Position numbers and translations under genes: made by a program. A stretch of 64,000 nucleotides of DNA from a virus: positions 21,064-85,063 of the IMG/VR virus record IMGVR_UViG_3300032820_000003; one strand, 5' to 3'. This document shows positions 1 through 7,168 of the stretch, one piece after another; the stretch's first letter is position 1, and each line of letters opens with the position of its first letter. Under the pieces are notes generated by a model. The model ran no database searches and had not been told where the DNA came from. It was given only the letters and a program-made list of their open reading frames with translations.

Positions 1-174
1 GACTGGACACTCCCAACCTGTAAATTCAGCACATGCTCCACACATACCATCTACATGTTCATGTTCATATGCTCCACAGCATCCACTAACTGGATCAGCA
101 TGATAGCCATCTACGCAATCCATCATCTGTGCGTAGTCAGCTTCTTCCTGTTCGTATTGTTCATCAGTCAACAT
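1..174 (-). CDS. Cys-rich small protein, truncated by window edge
   Basis: The frame opens with ATG at 174 and runs 58 codons to the window edge without a stop, so the C-terminus is missing. The visible part has an acidic N-terminus followed by Cys at residues 20, 32, 33, 45, 48 and 56 with interspersed His (25, 38, 40). This pattern suggests metal binding. It follows the 176-499 gene with no gap. Family not recognised. Confidence 0.6.
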   Translation of the reverse strand, partial: MLTDEQYEQEEADYAQMMDCVDGYHADPVSGCCGAYEHEHVDGMCGACAEFTGWECPV

Positions 175-175
175 A

Positions 176-499
176 TTAAGACTCCACTTGTATATTAGAA
201 TATCTACCGTCTTGACTTGCTCCCCCCTGTATACACCAAGCATCAAACTTCTCAGGACTTCCGTAAGTAACAACTGGAAGTTCATTATATATAAACTCAC
301 ATATGTTCCTAAGTCTAAGTACATGATTACTGTCTGCTCTACCTACAGCACCCATTAAATCATTCTCTAATACTTTCTGTAGGAATCCACCTGTAGCAAT
401 CCCATACTCAAAGTATCTTTGGAATGCCCCCTTACAACATTCACAATCTAACTTATCGTAATCTAACTTTTCTATATATGTTGGAAAGTTCGTAACCAT
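176..499 (-). CDS. hypothetical protein, 107 aa
   Basis: ATG at 499 has a GGGAGATAG ribosome site that overlaps the end of the preceding gene (stop at 503). The protein has a CECC cluster near residue 20 and is otherwise a mixed helical sequence with no domain I recognise. The sigma70-like promoter at 550-579 lies directly upstream, so it probably heads an early transcript. Confidence 0.7.
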   Translation of the reverse strand: MVTNFPTYIEKLDYDKLDCECCKGAFQRYFEYGIATGGFLQKVLENDLMGAVGRADSNHVLRLRNICEFIYNELPVVTYGSPEKFDAWCIQGGASQDGRYSNIQVES

Positions 500-502
500 T
501 AT

Positions 503-730
503 CTATCTCCCATATTTGTATAGACTTGCTTTCGTTTCGACCTGAGAAAATCTTAACACAGTCTCAAAACTGGTGTCAAGTTCTTTGCTTTTTCGTAACT
601 CTTTTTCTTTTATATCTTTAGCTTTCTTTTCTAAGATACGTTCTATATTACGAACTGACTTTCTATTATCAGTTTTAAAAGACTTTCTTTTTTTAAGTTT
701 CCTATCTCTAGATAACCAATCTCTAGCCAT
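503..730 (-). CDS. small basic protein with RDRK motif
   Basis: ATG at 730 follows AAGGAG at good spacing; it overlaps the end of the 723 gene. The 75-residue product is very rich in Lys and Arg (RDRKLKKRK near the start, then a Lys-rich helix). The opening WLSRDRK resembles WVTRDRK in the 8612-8776 gene, so the two look like diverged paralogues. The C-terminal codons run through the 550-579 promoter, which is unusual. A nucleic-acid-binding role is only an inference from charge. Confidence 0.6.
   Translation of the reverse strand: MARDWLSRDRKLKKRKSFKTDNRKSVRNIERILEKKAKDIKEKELRKSKELDTSFETVLRFSQVETKASLYKYGR
550..579 (-). promoter_or_regulatory. early sigma70-like promoter
   Basis: TTGACA (574-579), an 18-bp spacer and TAAGAT (550-555) read on the - strand. 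The spacer contains CAGTTTTGAGACTGTG next to the -10 box, nearly the same as in the 3193-3222 promoter. It lies inside the 3' end of the 503-730 gene and points at the 176-499 gene. Confidence 0.75.
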
Positions 731-1025
731 CAATATCTCCTTCTGTAAATAGGTGGGGTTGTCCCCCTGTGATTATTAGTACCGCTTCCTGACCTAAGTC
801 TAACATATATTGGGCAAGGTTGCCAAGTATTTCAGAATAGTCCTCTACACTAAATATTTCATGTATACTAACAGACTCTTCTTCACCTCTCCATACTCCT
901 GTAGCTGTATAGATAGTCCCACCATTTTTCATGAGTTGCTCATAATACTCATAGTCTTTTAGGCTATCCATTAAAACTGTTGGAATATAAACTTTGTATT
1001 GTATTGGAAGTATCTCAATGTGCAT
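723..1025 (-). CDS. hypothetical protein, 100 aa
   Basis: ATG at 1025 follows AGGGAGAACGTAT and is preferred over further-upstream non-ATG starts. The sequence is acidic and mixed alpha/beta, with no Cys and no recognised domain. The promoter at 1059-1088 lies just upstream, giving a leader of roughly 25 bases. Function unknown. Confidence 0.65.
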   Translation of the reverse strand: MHIEILPIQYKVYIPTVLMDSLKDYEYYEQLMKNGGTIYTATGVWRGEEESVSIHEIFSVEDYSEILGNLAQYMLDLGQEAVLIITGGQPHLFTEGDIDG

Positions 1026-1058
1026 ATACGTTCTCCCTGTTCTGCTCGATTTGCTCAA

Positions 1059-1088
1059 AGCATATCAAAGTTTTCAGACAGTTGTCAA
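1059..1088 (-). promoter_or_regulatory. early sigma70-like promoter
   Basis: TTGACA (1083-1088), 18-bp spacer, TATGCT (1059-1064). It drives the 723-1025 gene. The -35 box begins immediately after the stop codon of the 1090-1170 gene. Confidence 0.7.
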
Positions 1089-1089
1089 G

Positions 1090-1170
1090 TTATCCACAAA
1101 CTGCCCATATAAACATAACTAGAAAGAAGAGTATAACAGCAGGAAGTATACTATGTTTCTTTTCGTTCAT
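1090..1170 (-). CDS. 26-residue single-helix membrane peptide
   Basis: ATG at 1170 follows AAGGGGGCTGT. The product has a short charged start (MNEKKH) then one hydrophobic stretch (about residues 8-24) ending WAVCG, so it is probably a membrane peptide. Too small for family assignment; the ribosome site and hydrophobic pattern support it. Confidence 0.5.
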   Translation of the reverse strand: MNEKKHSILPAVILFFLVMFIWAVCG

Positions 1171-1197
1171 ACAGCCCCCTTATATTAAGTACAGTAT

Positions 1198-1245
1198 CTA
1201 TACTTAGCTTTCCTATATACTCTTCTCTATGGGGCTTGTAGACCC
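1198..1245 (-). repeat. leader hairpin plus purine-rich element, copy 1
   Basis: On the - strand a GGGG / CCCC hairpin with an 8-base loop (about 1226-1241) is followed by ATAGAGAAGAGTATATAGG. A very similar arrangement (hairpin, then TATAGAGAGAAGAAGTATATAGG) occurs at 11930-11990. Both lie in non-coding leaders before small genes. Possibly a shared RNA element. Confidence 0.35.
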
Positions 1246-1258
1246 CTTCATAGCTAAT

Positions 1259-1411
1259 CTATTTAATGACCTTCAATTCAAAATTACAGTTTTCGCAATC
1301 CAATAAGTTCCCTGAGTATTTACTAGGCTTGTCGCCTTTAACAGGTTTCTTATATTCAGTACAAAACTTATTAGGACATTGATACATTTTCTCAGCTTTT
1401 ACTTTTGCCAT
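1259..1411 (-). CDS. 50-residue zinc-ribbon-like protein
   Basis: ATG at 1411 overlaps the stop of the 1399-1647 gene. The product carries C-x4-C (residues 12 and 17) and C-x2-C (39 and 42), a four-Cys arrangement typical of a small zinc ribbon, in an otherwise basic sequence. One of many such proteins at this end of the window. Specific function unknown. Confidence 0.6.
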   Translation of the reverse strand: MAKVKAEKMYQCPNKFCTEYKKPVKGDKPSKYSGNLLDCENCNFELKVIK

Positions 1412-1647
1412 TGTTCTGTCACCTCACTTGGTACAGTATACAGTTCATCAGGGAAGTTGTAAAGTTCATCTCGTAGATATTTCATATCAGAGATATTACT
1501 AACTTCTCTATATGGACTTGGAACTTTTTCAAGTTCTTTAATTGCATAGAATAAAGCCTGTCCTAGAATGTAGTTTCCTCTAAGACTCTCTGCAAACGCT
1601 ATAGCTTTATCCAGTTCTTTTGTACTAGTCGTTGTATTTCTAGCCAT
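1399..1647 (-). CDS. hypothetical protein, 82 aa
   Basis: ATG at 1647 follows AAAGGAGATTATA. The sequence is mostly helical, with no Cys and no motif I can name. A GC-rich hairpin (1673-1730) lies between it and the upstream gene and would sit in its leader. Confidence 0.65.
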   Translation of the reverse strand: MARNTTTSTKELDKAIAFAESLRGNYILGQALFYAIKELEKVPSPYREVSNISDMKYLRDELYNFPDELYTVPSEVTEQWQK

Positions 1648-1672
1648 TATAATCTCCTTTGATTATATGGAC

Positions 1673-1730
1673 AAGGAACGGTGGCATGGCTCTCTGGCAC
1701 TCCTACCGCACAACTGCCGTCCCTTCCTTT
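1673..1730 (-). other. GC-rich structured intergenic element
   Basis: Between two genes lies a segment far richer in G and C than its surroundings. On the - strand GGGACGG near its 5' end can pair with CCGTTCC near its 3' end (seven pairs, one G-U), and A-A-G-G / C-C-T-T pairing extends the + strand version. TTTTT follows only on the + strand, so as a terminator it would act on + transcripts; on the - strand it would be leader structure for the 1399-1647 gene. Confidence 0.4.
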
Positions 1731-1767
1731 TTAGTAAAGTTGTCTTACTACCTTGCCCATGTAAGTT

Positions 1768-1998
1768 CTAATAATTTAATATATCTTGGGCTTGAGGAAT
1801 GTAGTCATCCTCTAGTCTCTGGGCAGAGTCAACTGCATCATCAATATAATTTAAGGCAGTCTCTAAAGTAGCATTAGCATCTTCTATGTTAGAGATAACT
1901 TCTTCTATGTCATCTTTCTTGTATCCAAGATTTCTAATATTCTCTTCTGCATCTTGCATTACATTTCTCAACTCTTCTGCAAAACTTGAGTAGTCCAT
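1768..1998 (-). CDS. acidic coiled-coil-like protein, 76 aa
   Basis: ATG at 1998 follows AAGGAGAATTAA. The whole product is an acidic, heptad-like helix (repeats such as IEEVISNIEDANATLETAL) with no Cys, suggesting a coiled coil. The promoter at 2038-2067 lies directly upstream. Function unknown. Confidence 0.65.
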   Translation of the reverse strand: MDYSSFAEELRNVMQDAEENIRNLGYKKDDIEEVISNIEDANATLETALNYIDDAVDSAQRLEDDYIPQAQDILNY

Positions 1999-2037
1999 TT
2001 AATTCTCCTTATTGAACTTGTTTTTCGATCTCGTTAA

Positions 2038-2067
2038 ATCGTACCATGTGGGTCTTGCCCTTGTCAA
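2038..2067 (-). promoter_or_regulatory. early sigma70-like promoter
   Basis: TTGACA (2062-2067), 18-bp spacer, TACGAT (2038-2043), overlapping the TGA stop of the 2064 gene and facing the 1768-1998 gene. The -10 hexamer is identical to that at 11015-11044. Confidence 0.75.
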
Positions 2068-2549
2068 CCGTAGGCACATTCTCCACATTTCATACCACCA
2101 AATACTCTATCGTCATCAGGTTTATATTCTCCACACTCCCCACATAATGTACTTCTAAGATAGTCTGTAATATCAAACCATTGGCTTGTATCTACTATCC
2201 ATTGATCTACACCTGTACCATTCACATCATCTATATCTCTTTCTATAGGATACAATACTATATGGGGTTTAGTATTTGGATTCGGGATACAGTCTACACC
2301 CTCTCCATGATACAGACAATTCTCATCTTCATCCATCCATATATTTATATCTATACAGTCTGTACAATCTTCGGGGTGGTCACTTGTATGTAGACTACCC
2401 CACCAATCACTTTCCCTACCACCATCTTCCCATCTATAATATTCATCTACTAGTGTAAGCATATCAATATATTTAGGTAACCATCCAGTATCTTGTTCTT
2501 TTAAATCGTCAACTGTTGGCGAATAGGTATAAGTATTATTTACTACCAA
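2064..2549 (-). CDS. acidic protein with C-terminal zinc ribbon, 161 aa
   Basis: A TTG start at 2549 overlaps the stop of the 2543 gene, with GGAGATGACC upstream; an ATG start is not available close by. The product is strongly acidic, has a C-x2-C near the middle (CTDC) and ends in C-x2-C (CGEC) and C-x2-C (CGEC) about 20 residues apart, a zinc ribbon. Function unknown. Confidence 0.6.
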   Translation of the reverse strand: MVVNNTYTYSPTVDDLKEQDTGWLPKYIDMLTLVDEYYRWEDGGRESDWWGSLHTSDHPEDCTDCIDINIWMDEDENCLYHGEGVDCIPNPNTKPHIVLYPIERDIDDVNGTGVDQWIVDTSQWFDITDYLRSTLCGECGEYKPDDDRVFGGMKCGECAYG

Positions 2550-2947
2550 GGTAGGTCATCTCCTTCTTCTATTTGTGCATCACTATATGTATCAGCATTG
2601 TAATCTGTTATAGCTACGGCTTCTCGTTCTAATGGAAGCTGAGTGCTATAGCATTTATCGTAGGCATCTTTAACTTCATTCATAGTAATAGGAGTTTCAA
2701 TAGGTTCGCTACCTAGAGTCTTAAACTCTACACTAGCTAGTTTCCTAATGGCTTTACTAGTCTCCCATACAGTTTCTACTAGTTCTTTGGCTTCTTTTAA
2801 ACCAATCCCAAACTCTGCTCTAACATGTTTAATAGTATTAATCTTGTTGACCATAGCTACATCATGATCTTCTATAAAGCTGTATATCTCAGCAGAAGTT
2901 ATCTGTGGGTAGGTTATAGTTACTTCTCTAGTCTCTTGAATAATCAT
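2543..2947 (-). CDS. ribosomal protein L7/L12 C-terminal-domain-like protein
   Basis: Residues 33-60 read like the factor-binding domain of bacterial ribosomal protein bL12: NK..TIK.VR..FGIGLKEAKELVE, with the diagnostic GLKEAK at 49-54. In bL12 this region contacts translation factors. The N-terminal dimer domain and hinge of bL12 are absent, and about 70 unrelated residues follow. ATG at 2947 has AAGGAG nine bases upstream, inside the end of the preceding gene. bL12-like genes are known in some phage genomes. Either a ribosome-directed protein or a domestic fold reuse. Confidence 0.65.
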   Translation of the reverse strand: MIIQETREVTITYPQITSAEIYSFIEDHDVAMVNKINTIKHVRAEFGIGLKEAKELVETVWETSKAIRKLASVEFKTLGSEPIETPITMNEVKDAYDKCYSTQLPLEREAVAITDYNADTYSDAQIEEGDDLPW

Positions 2948-2948
2948 T

Positions 2949-3149
2949 CTAATTCTCTCCTTGTACTGTTGAATATTTGCTCTCCGAATCAATTGCTGAC
3001 AGTATAGCATCCGTAAACTGGTCTTTGCAAGTCCTGTCCGAACAACAATAAACTAAATCATTACCTAGTTTTATTGTGGTTACTGTTGTCCAGTTACAGA
3101 CTACACACTTACCAAACTTATTACTAACCATACTTGTACCATTTCTCAT
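2949..3149 (-). CDS. small zinc-ribbon-like protein, 66 aa
   Basis: Two in-frame ATGs exist; the one at 3149 has TAGGAG at six-base spacing and is chosen over 3155. Cys pairs CVVC near residue 13 and C-C near residues 36-42 suggest metal binding. It is first in the transcript from the promoter at 3193-3222. Confidence 0.6.
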   Translation of the reverse strand: MRNGTSMVSNKFGKCVVCNWTTVTTIKLGNDLVYCCSDRTCKDQFTDAILSAIDSESKYSTVQGEN

Positions 3150-3192
3150 ATGCATCTCCTATATGAATGTGGGTTTTGCTCGACTCAAGTGA

Positions 3193-3222
3193 ATCTTAGC
3201 ACAGTCTGAAAACTGCTGTCAA
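3193..3222 (-). promoter_or_regulatory. early sigma70-like promoter
   Basis: TTGACA (3217-3222), 18-bp spacer, TAAGAT (3193-3198). The spacer GCAGTTTTCAGACTGTGC matches that of the 550-579 promoter at most positions and contains an inverted CAGT/ACTG pair. Confidence 0.8.
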
Positions 3223-3226
3223 CCCC

Positions 3227-3424
3227 TTAGTTATATGCTTCATACTCCTTATGGTGAATCTTCCAGTAAGCTGTTAACTTTTTACAGGCATCATTATAAT
3301 CTTGTATCTCCTGTACTATTGTGCTTGGTAATGTAACCACCTCACAGTCAGGATTTACGCAGACATAGAAACCATCCTCAAAGTCTAGTATCCCACTACA
3401 CATACATATAGCTTCAGTAGTCAT
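3227..3424 (-). CDS. small zinc-ribbon-like protein, 65 aa
   Basis: ATG at 3424 overlaps the stop of the 3424-4068 gene. The N-terminal half has C-x-C (residues 7, 9) and C-x6-C (22, 29), consistent with a small metal-binding ribbon; the C-terminal half is helical. Function unknown. Confidence 0.6.
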   Translation of the reverse strand: MTTEAICMCSGILDFEDGFYVCVNPDCEVVTLPSTIVQEIQDYNDACKKLTAYWKIHHKEYEAYN

Positions 3425-4068
3425 TATAGATACCCTGCCATCTCTACACCTTCTTCCCTATAGAACCAACTAATAGTAAGGTCAGGAAACTTGTCTACTA
3501 AGAAAGCATGAATACCTTCAGGTGGACACCATGCAGTATCAAAATCATATCTTAAATAGTCATCGTCATCTTCCAACCAAACATCACTAACATCCCATTT
3601 AGTTCCCCAATTTTCATATGACCAATCATACCAGTTATTAAATCCAAATGTATTTATAAGATAGTCTGAATATTCTCTAGTCATAGCTTGTGATATAATT
3701 TGTTTTGCAAATGCACTACCAGTATCATCTTCTCTGCTTTTAATATATTCATCTAGTTCTTCCTGTGTCTCATAGATTCTAGCAGGAGAAGTTGTATGTT
3801 CTAACTCTTTAGGCATAGGTAATATAGAACGGAAGCTAAACTCGCTCCGCTTTTTATCGCAAGTGTCTAGGAATTCCTCTTCCCCACAATAGTCGGGATT
3901 AGATTTATATTCTCCCCAAGGTGGTTCTGTAGCATCTTTATTGACTACCCATATCTCTTGTCTACCACACTTGTCATGATACCATTCACCATAACAATAC
4001 TCTTTAAATTCTTTTAGCTTATCTTCATCACCAAATACGGTAACTTCATTCTGACACCAGTTCGGCAT
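3424..4068 (-). CDS. YubB/Api92-like ferredoxin-fold protein
   Basis: The product opens MPNWCQNEVTVFG, the signature start of the DUF1281/YubB family found on phages and plasmids (MPNWC.N..T..G), and ends in a motif-rich aromatic tail of similar type. 214 residues is normal for the family. ATG at 4068 follows AAAGGAGGATA. Members have a ferredoxin-like fold but no established biochemical role. Confidence 0.75.
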   Translation of the reverse strand: MPNWCQNEVTVFGDEDKLKEFKEYCYGEWYHDKCGRQEIWVVNKDATEPPWGEYKSNPDYCGEEEFLDTCDKKRSEFSFRSILPMPKELEHTTSPARIYETQEELDEYIKSREDDTGSAFAKQIISQAMTREYSDYLINTFGFNNWYDWSYENWGTKWDVSDVWLEDDDDYLRYDFDTAWCPPEGIHAFLVDKFPDLTISWFYREEGVEMAGYL

Positions 4069-4300
4069 TACTATCCTCCTTTAATCCAAAGGGATCATCT
4101 AGATCAATGAACCCATCTACTATGTCTTGACTATATATTTGTATTACTATTCTATAACATTTTATGTGAACGAACCTTTCGATTGGATCACCGTCTCTAC
4201 AATCTATCCAGTCTTTCTCTATTAAGACAGTCTGTAAACCATAGGCTTCGCCCTCTCCTATTGTTTCATTACACATATCACATATTAAATTAATAGACAT
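4046..4300 (-). CDS. hypothetical protein with CxxC, 84 aa
   Basis: ATG at 4300 follows GGAGAAGAG. A CDMC pair sits at residues 7-10 and a further Cys near 48 with His before it (HIKC), a possible C-C-H-C metal site. It ends in TGA overlapping the next gene by 23 bases. Function unknown. Confidence 0.6.
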   Translation of the reverse strand: MSINLICDMCNETIGEGEAYGLQTVLIEKDWIDCRDGDPIERFVHIKCYRIVIQIYSQDIVDGFIDLDDPFGLKEDSNAELVSE

Positions 4301-4621
4301 TTACTCTTCTCCATACTCCCCCAATCCTTGGGGAAAACTATACTCTTCTTCTTTAGTAGTGGCATTAACATACTGCTCTCTACTAACCACTTCGTAATCG
4401 GTAAACTCCCAATCTTCGTGAACAGAGTCTACACCATAATCCCATGTCAGGTCAAATAGATCAAAGTCAGAGTTTTGAACTTTCTCTATTGAACCGTCCA
4501 TATACATTTCATATCCTTTAGGGTTTCCTTCTTCATCAAATATATGTGGGAAATTTTCACTATCTATATAACTGTAGTAGGTTGCCAAACTAGTGGCTCT
4601 AACCCTATAATACTTTCCCAT
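4301..4621 (-). CDS. acidic hypothetical protein, 106 aa
   Basis: ATG at 4621 follows GAGGATTAAT, directly after the 4623 gene. The sequence is Tyr/Asp/Glu-rich and mixed beta, with no Cys. No family recognised. Confidence 0.6.
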   Translation of the reverse strand: MGKYYRVRATSLATYYSYIDSENFPHIFDEEGNPKGYEMYMDGSIEKVQNSDFDLFDLTWDYGVDSVHEDWEFTDYEVVSREQYVNATTKEEEYSFPQGLGEYGEE

Positions 4622-4622
4622 A

Positions 4623-4835
4623 TTAATCCTCCAATAAATCTAACATGGCATCCATGTCTTCTTCCCTCTCAGTTTCTCGTAACCAAGAAAAGGCATGATC
4701 TTCCATAGATTCTTCAAAGTCTTGTTTTAATGCTTCTTGTGAATAATCACCGTTAATTAAATCTGTGATTATTTCTACCCATTCACTTTCACTAGTAATC
4801 CATTCAGCTACTAGTTCATGTGTTGCCTGTACCAT
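4623..4835 (-). CDS. acidic helical protein, 70 aa
   Basis: ATG at 4835 follows AGGAGAATAGT. The product is strongly acidic and helical throughout (Glu-rich C-terminus EREEDMDAMLDLLED). No family recognised; part of an unbroken run of small co-transcribed genes. Confidence 0.6.
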   Translation of the reverse strand: MVQATHELVAEWITSESEWVEIITDLINGDYSQEALKQDFEESMEDHAFSWLRETEREEDMDAMLDLLED

Positions 4836-4846
4836 ACTATTCTCCT

Positions 4847-5047
4847 TTATCCGAATATCTTTGTTTTAGGTGTATTCATTTCTAGAAACTCTCCCCATTG
4901 TCTTGCGAAAGTCTCAGGGTTGTGTCTCCAATATTCTTTCATACCATCTATAGCTACTTCTTTAAAAGAATCAGGAAGTCCCTCAGATGCTTGGATTTCA
5001 TGATCTATAAAGTAATTAGCTAATATTGTCATTGCTTCATCAGTCAT
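4847..5047 (-). CDS. hypothetical protein, 66 aa
   Basis: ATG at 5047 overlaps the TGA stop of the 5040-5189 gene by eight bases, so the two are probably translationally coupled. The product is helical and amphipathic with no Cys. Function unknown. Confidence 0.6.
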   Translation of the reverse strand: MTDEAMTILANYFIDHEIQASEGLPDSFKEVAIDGMKEYWRHNPETFARQWGEFLEMNTPKTKIFG

Positions 5048-5189
5048 TTATAACCTCTTTCTTTACATTTATAATCGCTTCTATAACTTGTCTTAATTTA
5101 TACATCCTACTTTCTAAATGTTTAATGTTCTGTTCAATAGATTCTAATTCTTCGATTACTTCTAAGATTTCATCTTCAACAGTTTTCAT
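5040..5189 (-). CDS. 49-residue coiled-coil peptide
   Basis: ATG at 5189 follows GGAGGACGA and is the first start after the consensus promoter at 5202-5231. The product is a single charged helix with heptad spacing (IEELESIEQNIKHLESRMYKL), probably a coiled coil. It ends with TGA inside the start of the next gene. Confidence 0.65.
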   Translation of the reverse strand: MKTVEDEILEVIEELESIEQNIKHLESRMYKLRQVIEAIINVKKEVIND

Positions 5190-5201
5190 TCGTCCTCCGT
5201 T

Positions 5202-5231
5202 ATTATATGACAGTCGTTAAAGAACTGTCAA
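5202..5231 (-). promoter_or_regulatory. early sigma70-like promoter, consensus
   Basis: TTGACA (5226-5231), 18-bp spacer ending ACTGTCA, TATAAT (5202-5207): both hexamers match the sigma70 consensus. It drives the 5040-5189 gene. Confidence 0.85.
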
Positions 5232-5233
5232 GG

Positions 5234-5557
5234 TTAGTTGAGATTTTTACGGTAAGGGTATCCTGATATCCAAGGTCTACTTTCACCAGTTCTAAAATTC
5301 ATTTCTTCAACTGTGCCTAGTTTAAAAGGGTCTTTCTCAGATTCAATCTTTGCGTCTTTAAAAATATTATAGGCTTCTTCAGTTGCAAACATTTGAAAAA
5401 ATGATGCTACTGTAGAATCAATTAACCAATCAGGTAATCCATAAGGTAGTTGATTACGAAAGGCACGACAAGCTAGACTAAAATGATCAGGAAAAAAATC
5501 CCTTAACATCTCAATCCACTCCTCCATTTCATTTGGGTTCTCCATTTCGTATGCCAT
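5234..5557 (-). CDS. hypothetical protein, 107 aa
   Basis: ATG at 5557 follows AGGAGATATAAC and is preferred to a longer start at 5620 that lacks a ribosome site. The product is helical with an acidic start (MENPNEMEEW). A late-type box (5651-5660) and a long leader hairpin precede it, which makes it the only gene in this small-gene region with that promoter class. Function unknown. Confidence 0.6.
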   Translation of the reverse strand: MAYEMENPNEMEEWIEMLRDFFPDHFSLACRAFRNQLPYGLPDWLIDSTVASFFQMFATEEAYNIFKDAKIESEKDPFKLGTVEEMNFRTGESRPWISGYPYRKNLN

Positions 5558-5578
5558 GTTATATCTCCTAAATAAATA

Positions 5579-5645
5579 AAGAGGGGACTTACAATAACTG
5601 ATGTACTCAAACCTATGCATCGGTACAGTTATATGCCCGCTCTTA
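5579..5645 (-). other. leader hairpin below late-type promoter
   Basis: ATAACTG (5626-5632 on the - strand) pairs with CAGTTAT (5594-5600), and AAGAG.GGG / CCCCTCTT can extend the stem outside it. The hairpin begins right after the TAGTATAATA box and ends before the ribosome site of the 5234-5557 gene. Confidence 0.5.
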
Positions 5646-5650
5646 TTTTA

Positions 5651-5660
5651 TATTATACTA
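5651..5660 (-). promoter_or_regulatory. late-type promoter box TAGTATAATA
   Basis: Exact TAGTATAATA on the - strand with no TTGACA at -35. It lies about 95 bases upstream of the 5234-5557 start. The same box recurs upstream of virion genes. Confidence 0.55.
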
Positions 5661-6713
5661 TTTTACAAATGAGAAGGCAGTTTGGAAAGCCCTAGCTTTC
5701 GTCTCTGCTCTCATGCCAAATAGGGCAGTAGAAGAATCTTTATGACCCTTCCTATAGTCTTCTGTTTCTACAACAGCTTGCCATATCGCCCAAGGAGTAT
5801 TAGCTAGGTTAGAGTGTTCTTCATTAAAGATATGGAATCTATCTCTTGCTCCATCTCTAATAGTCTTAACTCTATCCTGTCTTCGCTCCCACTCTTCTAC
5901 TAAGTCTTTACGATCCAGTAAAAGATTTGTCCACACTTCTTTAGGTACATCATCAGCAGTAATCTGATTTGATATAGTTAGTCTGCGTGGCTTTGATGCA
6001 TCAGGGTATGCACTTGTCAATACCTTTTCTACATCCTTCTCTTCAATTGTAACGGTAGCTAGAGAATCCATCATTGGAATAACTGTCTCTTTAGCTGATA
6101 CCATTTTATTAAACAGACCCATGAACCACTCAGCATCTTTCTCAATGTTTCGTGTATGAGTAAGTCTAACATTTACTTTAGCAGATGACAGACCTGATGT
6201 CAATGTATTCTGACATACTACTCGTACTGGAGTAAAAGCCATTTGTAATGACCCCACACCTGTTCGATGATCTGTTACTAAGTAGTAGAGGTTATGGTCT
6301 TCCCCTGCTATCTTAGACTCTCCTGCATCAAGAGTCATAAATATCTGCTCCCCATAACCTAACGCTCCTATAGTTTCTACAGGATATTGTTCGGTAATTG
6401 GGTCTAGCATTTTTGCTAGAGTCTTAGTCTGTATAGGAGTCCACTCCTTACCTACTATAGATAGTATCCGATGAATAGGATCATCGTCTACAGGTTCTCT
6501 AACAACTGCAAAGTTTCCTGTAGCTATAACATCTGTTGACCCATCCTCATTTTCTATATGAGCATAAGCAGGATGTTTATCAATAGAGAAATCTATCTTT
6601 GCTCTCTCTACTGCCTGTGTCATAGTTAGGGGTTCATCAAAGACTTCTCCTAATCTATGCCATGCTGGTTCTCTTCTTCCTAAGAACCTATCTCCAAATA
6701 TACTTGCTGGCAT
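5658..6713 (-). CDS. DUF932 / TIGR03299-type phage protein
   Basis: 351 residues. The start (FGDRFLGRREPAWHRLG), the internal GNFAVVREPVD and RVVCQNTLTSGLS segments are the recognisable pattern of the DUF932 family (TIGR03299, phage/plasmid-like protein). ATG at 6713 follows AGGAGGTACTA. Members are common in phages and plasmids and have no established activity. The promoter at 6762-6790 is directly upstream. Confidence 0.8.
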   Translation of the reverse strand: MPASIFGDRFLGRREPAWHRLGEVFDEPLTMTQAVERAKIDFSIDKHPAYAHIENEDGSTDVIATGNFAVVREPVDDDPIHRILSIVGKEWTPIQTKTLAKMLDPITEQYPVETIGALGYGEQIFMTLDAGESKIAGEDHNLYYLVTDHRTGVGSLQMAFTPVRVVCQNTLTSGLSSAKVNVRLTHTRNIEKDAEWFMGLFNKMVSAKETVIPMMDSLATVTIEEKDVEKVLTSAYPDASKPRRLTISNQITADDVPKEVWTNLLLDRKDLVEEWERRQDRVKTIRDGARDRFHIFNEEHSNLANTPWAIWQAVVETEDYRKGHKDSSTALFGMRAETKARAFQTAFSFVK

Positions 6714-6761
6714 TAGTACCTCCTTATTTATACGGTTGCCTTCTTTTTTCGACTTGCCCCA

Positions 6762-6790
6762 AGTTTAACGCAATCATTAAACCTTGTCAA
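6762..6790 (-). promoter_or_regulatory. early sigma70-like promoter
   Basis: TTGACA (6785-6790), 17-bp spacer, TAAACT (6762-6767), the only member of the set with a 17-bp spacer. It lies at the end of the 6777 gene and faces the DUF932 gene. Confidence 0.6.
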
Positions 6791-6974
6791 GTAACTCTTC
6801 ACTCACTTGTTTTATCGCTATTGTTTCTCTTTTAATCTCTATAGTTTCAACAAGTAGTTCAACACTTACTTGTAATATATCTTTAGAGACTACGTATATT
6901 CTATAGTTAATCCAACTAATGTATATCATTAAGATGAATGTTACAAATAGAACTACAAGAATTAAACTATCCAT
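6777..6974 (-). CDS. single-pass membrane protein with helical tail, 65 aa
   Basis: ATG at 6974. Residues 3-24 form one hydrophobic segment (LILVVLFVTFILMIYI), followed by a charged helix with heptad-like spacing. Overlaps the end of the 6967 gene by eight bases. Topology suggests a membrane anchor with a cytoplasmic or periplasmic coil. No family recognised. Confidence 0.6.
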   Translation of the reverse strand: MDSLILVVLFVTFILMIYISWINYRIYVVSKDILQVSVELLVETIEIKRETIAIKQVSEELLDKV

Positions 6975-7167
6975 ATATATCTATTAACCTCTTCGGCTGT
7001 TGATGTTGATCAGGATCAATTAAATGTAAACTAATATGTAAGTAATCATCTTCTATATCCCAATTATAATCCCAAGCATCTCCTATTGCTTTTATTAAAT
7101 ACGTATCTAATCCATCTAAAAAAGCATCTAATTTTGGTGACTCACTATCTCTATACTTATCTTTCAT
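6967..7167 (-). CDS. acidic hypothetical protein, 66 aa
   Basis: ATG at 7167 follows AGAGGTTTAGT, immediately after the 7169 gene. Asp-rich, no Cys, no recognised domain. Confidence 0.55.
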   Translation of the reverse strand: MKDKYRDSESPKLDAFLDGLDTYLIKAIGDAWDYNWDIEDDYLHISLHLIDPDQHQQPKRLIDIYG

Positions 7168-7168
7168 A

